Notes under the pieces: generated by a model
Seen by the model: only the letters and a program-made list of their open reading frames with translations
The model's database searches: none
What the model was told of the DNA's origin: nothing
Assembly (NCBI GenBank): GCA_028287885.1
Contig: JAQBOT010000099.1
Span: 1 to 5,617, forward strand
Length of the DNA stretch: 5,617 bases
Origin: Pedobacter sp.
Lineage (GTDB): Bacteria > Bacteroidota > Bacteroidia > Sphingobacteriales > Sphingobacteriaceae
Direction of reading: 5' to 3'
In this document: positions 1 to 5,617 of the stretch, piece by piece
Layout: each line of letters opens with the position of its first letter
Position numbering within the stretch: the first letter of the stretch is position 1
Made by a program: the position numbers and the translations under genes

Positions 1-257
1 TGCCGTTTTTGTTGTTTCTATCGTTGTTGTGCATGCTTTATATCGCAAACAGCCACATGGCCATGAAGAACATCAGAAACATTGATAAGTTAAACAAAGA
101 AGTTAAGGAGCTAAGTTGGGAGTACAAATCGCTGAAGGCTGATCTCATGTTTAAAAGCAAACTAACTGAAGTAGCCAAACAAGTAGATACCCTTGGAATT
201 AAAGAATTAACAGAGCCACCCAAAAGAATTGTAGTTATAGTCAATAATGAACATTAG
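1..257 (+). CDS. ftsL: FtsL-like cell division protein, C-terminal part (5' end outside window)
   Basis: The reading frame is open from the left edge (first full codon at 3), giving 84 residues before a TAG at 255-257. The start codon is not in the window; the TTG at 9 lies inside the membrane segment and is not a plausible start. Visible parts are a hydrophobic stretch (PFLLFLSLLCMLYIA) that is the single transmembrane helix, then a charged, heptad-like coiled coil (IDKLNKEVKELSWEYKSLK) and a short Pro/Val-rich tail (TEPPKRIVVIV). This matches the bitopic FtsL-like proteins of Bacteroidota, encoded between rsmH and ftsI, which have a conserved Trp in the coiled coil. FtsL proteins sit in the inner membrane and help recruit and activate the septal synthase FtsW-FtsI. 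Its 3' end overlaps ftsI by 11 bases. The assignment rests on topology, context and recalled family appearance; FtsL sequences diverge strongly between phyla. Confidence 0.82.
   Translation, partial: PFLLFLSLLCMLYIANSHMAMKNIRNIDKLNKEVKELSWEYKSLKADLMFKSKLTEVAKQVDTLGIKELTEPPKRIVVIVNNEH
247..257 (+). other. ftsL/ftsI 11-base gene overlap
   Basis: The ftsI ATG at 247 lies inside the last codons of the ftsL-like gene, whose TAG ends at 257. No purine-rich Shine-Dalgarno sequence stands upstream. The overlap suggests that ftsI translation is coupled to ribosomes finishing ftsL. Confidence 0.75.
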
Positions 258-2340
258 AACAAACATATTAATACGTGTTTATCTGGCTTTCGGGCTGATC
301 GTGCTGCTTGCTCTTGCGGTATTGATCAGATTGTGCGACGTGCAATTTGTGCAGGGTGCAAAATGGCGCGCAATGGCTGATAGTCTGTCGACAAAGTATG
401 TGAATGTGGAGGCGGCACGTGGCAATATTTATTCTAACGATGGCAGCTTGCTCGCCACCTCGGTTCCTGAGTATGAATTGCGGATGGACATGTTTGCAGG
501 CGGTATTGAAGACAATGATATATTTTTTAGTAAAGTAGACTCTTTGGCGATTCGTTTGTCGCAGTATTTTAAAGATCAGAGCCCAAAAGAATATGCACGG
601 GTGTTACGTCGTGCCCGTCAGGATAGTGCGCGGTATCTGCTTATCAAAAGGAAAGTAGATTATCAACAATTAAAGACCATTCGTACATTTCCTCTATTCA
701 ATCTGGGTAAATACACGGGTGGATTGATCGCGCTACAAAAAAACAAGAGGATTTTGCCATTTAAATTTCTGGCACAAAGAACAATAGGCTACAAGAATGC
801 AAATGTATCTAACGGCGTTGGCTTGGAAGGCGCTTATGGTCGCTACATCAATGGTGAAAGTGGCAAAAGACTAGTACAGAGGATTGCAGGTGGAGTTTGG
901 ATGCCCGTGAACGATGAAGCGGAGATCGCCCCGAAAGAAGGTGCAGACATCATTTCAACGATCGACATCAACATGCAGGATCTTGCGCAAAGTGCACTTG
1001 AGAAGCAATTGATCGCAAGCGATGCGGATCATGGAACTGTTATACTGATGGAGGTTGCGACGGGCGAGGTAAGGGCGATTGCAAACTACACCAAGGTAGC
1101 CAAAGGTGAGTACAAGGAACTGTTCAACTATGCAATTGCGGGTAATCAGGATCCAGGCTCTACTTTTAAGTTGGCCTCTTATATGGCCTTGCTGGAAGAT
1201 AAGAAAGTAGATACTAATACCATGGTGAATACTGGGACCTACCAAATTCCAGGTAAGCTGATCAAAGATTCGCATGGTAGTATAGGGGTGGTGACCGTGA
1301 AAAAAGCATTTGAGGAATCTTCAAACGCGGCAATTGCGCAGTTGGTAAATAGTCATTACAAGGACGATCCATCAAAGTTTACGGATCATTTATACGATTG
1401 GCAGCTTAATAAAAAGCTTGAGCTGCAGATTCCGGGAGAAGCACAACCGGTGGTAAAGAATCCAAACAATAAGAGTTGGAATAAGAACATGACATTGCCG
1501 CAAATGGCTTACGGCTATGAGATGCAGCTTACGCCATTGAAAATGCTTTCGTTTTATAATGCGGTTGCAAACAATGGTAAATACGTGGCGCCGATTTTCG
1601 TGAAGGAGATCCGTAACCTAGGAAACCCAATTGAGCAGTTTCATGCCCGGGTGATCAATGAGCAAATCGCCTCGGAAAGCACGATAAAAAAAATGCAGGC
1701 CATGCTTGAGGGTGTGTTTACGGAAGGTACCGGAAAAAGCCTGGCATCGAAGTTCTTCAGGATAGCTGGAAAAACCGGTACTGCACAGGTCGCCGACGGG
1801 AATAAGGGATACGCAAACAGACAATATCAAAGTTCTTTTTGTGGTTATTTCCCGGCTGATCATCCAAAATATTCTTTGATTGTTGTGATCAATGATCCTA
1901 AAGGTGCCTACTATGCTGCGTTAGTGGCTGGGCCGCCTTTTAAGGAGATTGCTGACCGCATTTACGCTAGTGATATGCAGCTGACCAAGGATCTGGATCA
2001 GCACCTTGTCGGAAACACGAATCCTCCGGAAACTAAAGCTGGAAAGAGCAAAGAGGTTAAGAATGTTTACAAGGCTTTAGGGATAAAAACTTTATACGCA
2101 GCAAAAGGCGACTACTTTAATAGTATAGACACCAGCAATGGTCTGGTTTATCAGGAATATAGTTCAGTAAAGGGCGAGATGCCAAATGTTGTGGGTATGG
2201 GCTTGAAAGACGCCATGTATCTGTTGGGAAATGCCGGTTTAAAAACGGCAGTATACGGCAGTGGCAAAGTGGTTAATCAGAACATCCCGGCAGGAAACAA
2301 GATTAGTAAAGGTCTACGGGTAGAAATAGAATTGAAATAA
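247..2340 (+). CDS. ftsI: Septal peptidoglycan D,D-transpeptidase FtsI (class B PBP) with C-terminal PASTA domain
   Basis: This 697-residue class B penicillin-binding protein crosslinks septal peptidoglycan in the periplasm, normally with the glycosyltransferase FtsW. A short cytoplasmic N-terminus (MNIRTNILIRVYLAFG) leads into one membrane anchor at about residues 9-29. The dimerisation/pedestal domain follows, with the characteristic RGNIYSNDG at 58-66. The transpeptidase domain (about 255-575) has all three active-site motifs: STFK at 305-308 (nucleophile Ser305, base Lys308), SSN at 358-360 and KTGT at 509-512. After a Lys-rich linker, one PASTA domain (about 643-697, starting GEMPNVVG) ends the protein. 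A PASTA tail is typical of Bacteroidota FtsI and absent from E. coli FtsI. The ATG at 247 overlaps the ftsL-like gene by 11 bases and lies just before the expected membrane segment; no Shine-Dalgarno sequence precedes it. murE starts one base after the stop. The gene looks intact. The class call is firm; the septal role is inferred from the dcw context. Confidence 0.95.
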   Translation: MNIRTNILIRVYLAFGLIVLLALAVLIRLCDVQFVQGAKWRAMADSLSTKYVNVEAARGNIYSNDGSLLATSVPEYELRMDMFAGGIEDNDIFFSKVDSLAIRLSQYFKDQSPKEYARVLRRARQDSARYLLIKRKVDYQQLKTIRTFPLFNLGKYTGGLIALQKNKRILPFKFLAQRTIGYKNANVSNGVGLEGAYGRYINGESGKRLVQRIAGGVWMPVNDEAEIAPKEGADIISTIDINMQDLAQSALEKQLIASDADHGTVILMEVATGEVRAIANYTKVAKGEYKELFNYAIAGNQDPGSTFKLASYMALLEDKKVDTNTMVNTGTYQIPGKLIKDSHGSIGVVTVKKAFEESSNAAIAQLVNSHYKDDPSKFTDHLYDWQLNKKLELQIPGEAQPVVKNPNNKSWNKNMTLPQMAYGYEMQLTPLKMLSFYNAVANNGKYVAPIFVKEIRNLGNPIEQFHARVINEQIASESTIKKMQAMLEGVFTEGTGKSLASKFFRIAGKTGTAQVADGNKGYANRQYQSSFCGYFPADHPKYSLIVVINDPKGAYYAALVAGPPFKEIADRIYASDMQLTKDLDQHLVGNTNPPETKAGKSKEVKNVYKALGIKTLYAAKGDYFNSIDTSNGLVYQEYSSVKGEMPNVVGMGLKDAMYLLGNAGLKTAVYGSGKVVNQNIPAGNKISKGLRVEIELK

Positions 2341-2341
2341 G

Positions 2342-3799
2342 ATGCAGTTGCAGGATATATTATATGGAGTGGCGATTACGAACCTGGTTGGAACAACCAA
2401 CAGGGAAGTTGATGCGCTAACTTTTGATTCTCGTGAGGTTCGGGCGGGATCGGTATTTTTTGCAATAAAAGGTACCCTGGCCGACGGACACAAATTCATC
2501 GATCAAACGATTGCTGCAGGTGCTGCAGTGATAATCATTGAAGAATTACCTGTAAGCCTGAAGGATGATGTTTCCTACATTCAGGTGCAGGACTCTTCAG
2601 TCGCACTAGGAAAGGTGGCGGCCAATTTCTACGGAAATCCTTCAAAGAAATTGAAATTGGTTGGCATAACCGGTACAAATGGCAAAACGACGATTGCTAC
2701 GCTGCTGTTTAAATTGTTCCGCGAATTGGGTTATTCGGTTGGCTTAATCTCCACTGTTGAAAACCAAATTAATACGCAGGTGATCCCTGCAACGCATACA
2801 ACGCCGAACCCGATCGCATTGAATCAACTCTTAAAAGACATGGTCGCTGCCGGCTGTACGCACTGCTTTATGGAAGTGAGTTCGCACGCTGTTGTACAGC
2901 ACCGGATCGAAGGCTTGGAGTTCACTGGCGCCGTGTTCTCGAACATTAGCCACGATCACCTGGACTTTCATAAGACCTTTGACAACTACATCAAGGCAAA
3001 AAAAGAATTCTTCGACAAACTTCCGAAGTCGGCTTTTGCACTTACCAATGCAGATGATAAAAACGGTATGGTCATGTTGCAAAATACAGCTGCCTCTAAA
3101 AAGTCGTATGCCTTGAAGCAAATGGCTGATTTTAAAGGTAGGGTGATTGAAAACCGCTTTAGCGGTTTAAACCTGGAAGTTGATGAGGTGGACGTTTTCT
3201 TTAAACTGGTGGGCTCCTTCAATGCATACAACATCCTGGCGGCTTATGGAACTGCGATGTTACTCCAGGAAGATAAGCTGAGTGTGCTTACCATTTTGAG
3301 CAATCTTACTGGTGCCGAAGGCCGTTTCGATTACGTTGGGAATGACCAGCAGATCATTGGGATCGTTGATTACGCCCATACGCCTGATGCTGTGCAAAAT
3401 GTATTAAGTACCATAGCAAACATCAGGAAAGGAACCGAACAAGTGATCACTGTAATTGGCTGCGGTGGGGACAGAGACAAGTCGAAGCGCCCGGTAATGG
3501 CACAGGTGGCCTGTGACTGGAGTGATAAGGTTATCCTGACTTCCGACAACCCAAGGACTGAAGATCCCCAAACCATTCTACAAGAAATGGAAGCTGGTGT
3601 GTCACCGGGTAACAAGAGAAAAACATTAACCATAGCCGATCGGAGAGAGGCAATTAAAACTGCCTGTCACCTTGCCAGAAAAGGAGACATCATTTTGATT
3701 GCTGGAAAGGGTCATGAAAAATATCAGGAGATCAACGGGGTTCGTCATCATTTTGATGATAAGGAAATATTAAGTGAACAATTAAACTCAATCAGCTAA
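2342..3799 (+). CDS. murE: UDP-N-acetylmuramoyl-L-alanyl-D-glutamate--2,6-diaminopimelate ligase (MurE)
   Basis: MurE is a cytoplasmic ATP-dependent ligase that adds the third stem-peptide residue to UDP-MurNAc-L-Ala-D-Glu. The 485-residue length is normal. The N-terminal UDP-binding domain shows DSR at 29-31, FAIKG at 40-44 and DGH at 48-50. The central Mur ligase domain has the ATP P-loop TGTNGKTT at 110-117, TTP at 153-155, EVSSHA at 178-183, SHDHLDFH at 203-210, and an AKKEFF segment in which Lys220 matches the carbamylated lysine of the family. The C-terminal domain carries DNPR at 402-405, the signature of meso-diaminopimelate rather than lysine specificity, and GKGHE at 455-459. A DAP-type wall is therefore predicted, as expected for Bacteroidota. 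The ATG at 2342 follows the ftsI stop by one base and gives the normal N-terminus. The TAA shares its last base with the mraY start. No murF follows, unlike the E. coli order. The gene appears intact. Confidence 0.97.
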   Translation: MQLQDILYGVAITNLVGTTNREVDALTFDSREVRAGSVFFAIKGTLADGHKFIDQTIAAGAAVIIIEELPVSLKDDVSYIQVQDSSVALGKVAANFYGNPSKKLKLVGITGTNGKTTIATLLFKLFRELGYSVGLISTVENQINTQVIPATHTTPNPIALNQLLKDMVAAGCTHCFMEVSSHAVVQHRIEGLEFTGAVFSNISHDHLDFHKTFDNYIKAKKEFFDKLPKSAFALTNADDKNGMVMLQNTAASKKSYALKQMADFKGRVIENRFSGLNLEVDEVDVFFKLVGSFNAYNILAAYGTAMLLQEDKLSVLTILSNLTGAEGRFDYVGNDQQIIGIVDYAHTPDAVQNVLSTIANIRKGTEQVITVIGCGGDRDKSKRPVMAQVACDWSDKVILTSDNPRTEDPQTILQEMEAGVSPGNKRKTLTIADRREAIKTACHLARKGDIILIAGKGHEKYQEINGVRHHFDDKEILSEQLNSIS

Positions 3800-3801
3800 T
3801 G
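3797..3801 (+). other. murE/mraY stop-start overlap (TAATG)
   Basis: The murE TAA (3797-3799) and the mraY ATG (3799-3801) share one base. This is the classic arrangement for termination-reinitiation coupling. The 20 bases upstream lack a Shine-Dalgarno match. Confidence 0.8.
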
Positions 3802-5046
3802 TTATACTTTTTGTTCGAGTATTTACGTCAACATTATGACATTCCTGGATTGAGGTTGTTTCAATACATCACTTTTCGGACCTCCCTTGCTGTGATCATC
3901 TCGTTGATGATCACCACGGTGTATGGCCACAGGATCATCGATTATCTGCGTAGCATGCAGGTAGGCGAAACCGTAAGAAATCTGGGCTTAGAAGGTCAGA
4001 TGCAAAAACAGGGCACGCCGACAATGGGTGGTATCATGATTTTGCTGGGGATTCTTGTACCCACATTATTGCTTGCAAACCTTACCAATATATATGTGAT
4101 CCTGATGATCACAACAACCGTTTGGATGGGTGCCGTTGGTTTTCTTGACGATTATATTAAGGTATTCAAAAAGAACAAAGAGGGCCTCGCAGGAAGGTTC
4201 AAGATCGTTGGACAGGTTGGTCTGGGGTTGATCATTGGCTATACAATGTACAGCAACCCTAACATTGTGGTAAGGCAAAAGGTAGTTGAAAGTAATGTGG
4301 TTAAGTCTGATGCCCCTATGATTCTTAGGCAAAAAGGTGAAACATATTACTACACTCAAGATGTAAAGTCGACCATTACAAACGTGCCATTTTACAAGAA
4401 CAACGAATTCGACTATGCGAAGGTTCTGAAATTTCTAGGTCCGGGATATGAAAAATATGCTGTTTTTGTCTTCTTGCTGATTGTTGTGGTTATTGTGACC
4501 GCAGTATCAAACGGTGCAAACATAACAGATGGGATTGATGGTCTCGCGACAGGCACATCGGCGATTATAGGAATTACGCTCGGATTGCTTGCCTATGTGT
4601 CTGGTAACACGGTTATAGCCGACTATCTGAACATCATGTATATTCCGAATTCGGGTGAGCTGATGATCTTTGCAGGTGCATTTGTTGGTGCCTGTGTAGG
4701 TTTTCTATGGTACAATTCTTATCCCGCTCAGGTATTTATGGGCGATACAGGCAGTTTGGCCATCGGTGGTATCATAGCGGCATTTGCCATTATGATCCGT
4801 AAGGAATTGTTGATCCCCATTCTATGCGGCGTGTTTCTAATTGAGATCGTTTCGGTTATGCTTCAGGTTACCTATTTCAAATACACCAAAAAACGTTTCG
4901 GTGAAGGGCGACGAATTTTTCTGATGTCACCTTTACACCACCATTACCAGAAAAAAGGCTACCATGAAGCGAAGATTGTAGTTCGTTTTTGGGTAATCGG
5001 AATCCTATTGGCCATCATCACCATCATCACACTAAAAGTAAGATAA
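3799..5046 (+). CDS. mraY: Phospho-N-acetylmuramoyl-pentapeptide-transferase (MraY, lipid I synthase)
   Basis: MraY is an inner-membrane enzyme that transfers phospho-MurNAc-pentapeptide from UDP to undecaprenyl phosphate, making lipid I. Family motifs are all present: TPTMGG at 73-78, the Mg-binding DDYIK at 117-121, [12 protein letters not shown] at 238-249 (with Asp244 and Asp247), GDTGSL at 315-320 and the PLHHHY motif at 378-383. Hydrophobic segments run through the protein (for example about 24-43, 78-97, 98-116, 136-151, 220-238, 395-413), in keeping with the ten-helix fold. At 415 residues it is longer than the roughly 360-residue E. coli enzyme. Most of the excess lies in a polar stretch at about 152-219, between two membrane helices, an expansion I recall from Bacteroidota MraY. 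The ATG at 3799 overlaps the murE stop (TAATG), and its own TAA overlaps the murD ATG in the same way, so translation is probably coupled on both sides. All motifs are intact. Confidence 0.97.
   Translation: MLYFLFEYLRQHYDIPGLRLFQYITFRTSLAVIISLMITTVYGHRIIDYLRSMQVGETVRNLGLEGQMQKQGTPTMGGIMILLGILVPTLLLANLTNIYVILMITTTVWMGAVGFLDDYIKVFKKNKEGLAGRFKIVGQVGLGLIIGYTMYSNPNIVVRQKVVESNVVKSDAPMILRQKGETYYYTQDVKSTITNVPFYKNNEFDYAKVLKFLGPGYEKYAVFVFLLIVVVIVTAVSNGANITDGIDGLATGTSAIIGITLGLLAYVSGNTVIADYLNIMYIPNSGELMIFAGAFVGACVGFLWYNSYPAQVFMGDTGSLAIGGIIAAFAIMIRKELLIPILCGVFLIEIVSVMLQVTYFKYTKKRFGEGRRIFLMSPLHHHYQKKGYHEAKIVVRFWVIGILLAIITIITLKVR
3892..3914 (+). repeat. Perfect 9-base inverted repeat early in mraY
   Basis: GTGATCATC (3892-3900) and GATGATCAC (3906-3914) are exact reverse complements around a 5-base loop (TCGTT). 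The element lies about 93 bases into mraY, in the codons for the first hydrophobic segment (VIISLMIT). It could form an mRNA hairpin, but no U-tract follows, so it is not an intrinsic terminator. Ile/Met-rich codons (ATC, ATG) favour such chance pairing, so function is unproven. Confidence 0.5.
5013..5030 (+). repeat. Two tandem copies of a 9-base unit at the end of mraY
   Basis: The unit CATCATCAC occurs twice in direct succession. In the mraY frame the region codes for the end of the last membrane helix (AIITIIT); in the murD frame it reads as six histidines but lies upstream of the murD start. It is a short coding repeat with no evident function. Confidence 0.55.
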
Positions 5047-5048
5047 TG
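5044..5048 (+). other. mraY/murD stop-start overlap (TAATG)
   Basis: The mraY TAA (5044-5046) and the murD ATG (5046-5048) share one base, repeating the murE/mraY junction. It decides the murD start in favour of 5046. Confidence 0.8.
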
Positions 5049-5617
5049 GAAAAGCAAAGGATTGTAATCTTAGGTGCCGGAGAAAGCGGAGTGGGTGCAG
5101 CCATGCTGGCGCAGAAGCAAGGCTTTGATGTGTTTGTGTCTGACTTTGGCGGGATTGCAGATCAGTATAAAAGCAGATTGAACGAACTGAACATTCCGTT
5201 TGAAGAGCAACAGCATACAGAGGCTCTGATCTTAAATGCGGATGAAGTGATCAAAAGCCCGGGTATTCCGGGGAAGGCACCGATTGTACAACAACTTAGG
5301 GCACAACACACCCCGGTGATATCGGAGATTGAATTTGCAAAGCGGTATACATCTGCGAAGACGATTTGCATCACAGGATCAAACGGAAAAACAACAACGA
5401 GTACACTAACGTACCACTTGCTTAAGAAAGCCGGACTTAACGTTGGATTGGCTGGTAACATCGGGCACAGCTTTGCTGCACAGGTAGCCAATGAAAATTA
5501 TGACTGGTACGTTTTAGAGATCTCCAGTTTTATGCTTGACTAAATGTATTCCTTTAGATAAGACATCGCCGTGTTATTAAATATTACTCCAGATCACCTG
5601 GATCGTTACGACTACAA
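5046..5617 (+). pseudogene. murD: UDP-N-acetylmuramoyl-L-alanine--D-glutamate ligase (MurD), 5' part, interrupted by two in-frame TAA codons and cut by the window edge
   Basis: MurD adds D-glutamate to UDP-MurNAc-L-Ala in the cytoplasm. The ATG at 5046 shares a base with the mraY stop and gives the normal N-terminus; extending upstream to the TTG at 4989 would only read mraY out of frame. The N-terminal domain has the Rossmann-like GAGESG at 10-15 and KSPGIPG at 70-76. The central domain has the P-loop GSNGKTT at 111-117, LAGNIG, and LEISS with Glu158. Codon 166 is then TAA (5541-5543) and codon 172 is TAA (5559-5561). The same frame continues with DIAVLLNITPDHLDRYDY at 173-190, including His184, to the right edge. 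The spacing from Glu158 to His184 is 26 residues, as from Glu157 to His183 in E. coli MurD, so no base is missing or added. As written, 5046-5543 yields a 165-residue product lacking the rest of the ATPase domain and the C-terminal domain, surely inactive. Family identity is certain; whether the stops are biological is not. Confidence 0.85.
5541..5561 (+). other. murD: Pair of in-frame TAA stop codons inside murD
   Basis: Codons 166 (5541-5543) and 172 (5559-5561) of murD are both TAA, separated by five sense codons (MYSFR). Flanking codons on both sides encode conserved MurD in one frame, so these are substitutions rather than a frameshift. An ATG directly follows the first stop, but the second stop comes five codons later, so reinitiation there cannot rescue the protein. 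ftsI, murE and mraY in this window all end in TAA, so TAA works as a stop in this genome. Confidence 0.9.

Noticed and set aside
955..1275. Minus-strand open frames across ftsI, murE, mraY and murD (for example 955-1275, 2831-3121, 4066-4359, 5162-5491)
   Set aside because: They are antisense to strongly conserved genes, their translations resemble no family I know, and none has a plausible start context. They are shadows of the real genes.
2892..3116. Short plus-strand open frame inside murE
   Set aside because: It is a shifted frame over the MurE central domain with its EVSSHA and SHDHLDFH motifs. Its Ser/Thr/Arg-rich translation is typical of an out-of-frame reading.
3151..3168. 7-base inverted repeat (AAACCGC/GCGGTTT, loop TTTA) as a terminator
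   Set aside because: It lies mid-murE in a conserved reading frame, has no T-run after it on the plus strand, and the genes continue without a gap. It is most likely chance pairing.
4989..5045. Upstream TTG extension of murD encoding a run of six histidines (5013-5030), resembling a His tag
   Set aside because: The region is the end of mraY, which encodes the last membrane helix (AIITIIT) in its own frame. The histidines arise only in the shifted frame, and murD has a normal ATG at 5046 overlapping the mraY stop. It is not a tag or vector trace.
5541..5561. Genome-wide reassignment of TAA to a sense codon
   Set aside because: ftsI, murE and mraY all terminate at TAA at the expected family length and immediately before or overlapping the next gene. 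No other internal TAA occurs in any gene here.
5544..5617. Translation restart at the ATG right after the first murD stop
   Set aside because: The frame opened by this ATG hits the second TAA after five codons. A GTG at 5571 would lack the P-loop domain and has no supporting signal.
1..5617. Mobile element, CRISPR, tRNA/rRNA or defence system in the window
   Set aside because: The genes abut without gaps and are all standard cell wall and division genes. I saw no transposase, long terminal repeat, spacer array or RNA gene, and no novel system.

Overview
The window is a compact, all-plus-strand segment of the division and cell wall (dcw) cluster of a Bacteroidota bacterium, most like the Sphingobacteriaceae (Pedobacter and relatives). 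Four things point there: the small FtsL-like protein with a conserved Trp in its coiled coil, an FtsI-type penicillin-binding protein with one C-terminal PASTA domain, a MraY of about 415 residues with a large extra loop, and no Shine-Dalgarno-like sequence before any of the four visible start codons. The genus is inferred from protein character, not from a search.

Layout: 1-257, the 3' end of an ftsL-like division gene (its start lies outside the window); 247-2340, ftsI (septal transpeptidase); 2342-3799, murE (UDP-MurNAc-tripeptide ligase, meso-DAP type); 3799-5046, mraY (lipid I synthase); 5046-5617, the first part of murD (D-Glu ligase), running off the right edge. Adjacent genes overlap by 11, 1 and 1 bases or are separated by 1 base. 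There is no intergenic space for a promoter or terminator, so the block is almost certainly one transcript with coupled translation. No stretch longer than one base lies outside a gene.

The genes form one pathway. MurD and then MurE build the UDP-MurNAc peptide in the cytoplasm, MraY loads it onto undecaprenyl phosphate, and FtsI crosslinks the finished peptidoglycan at the septum, where FtsL belongs to the regulatory scaffold. murF, which sits between murE and mraY in Escherichia coli, is absent here.

The one real anomaly is in murD. The reading frame is interrupted by two in-frame TAA codons (5541-5543 and 5559-5561), yet the sequence between and after them still encodes normal MurD in the same frame with no insertion or deletion. 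For an essential gene this suggests sequence error near a contig end, a duplicated or decaying copy, or, much less likely, recoding. I see no mobile element, CRISPR array, RNA gene or novel system in the window.
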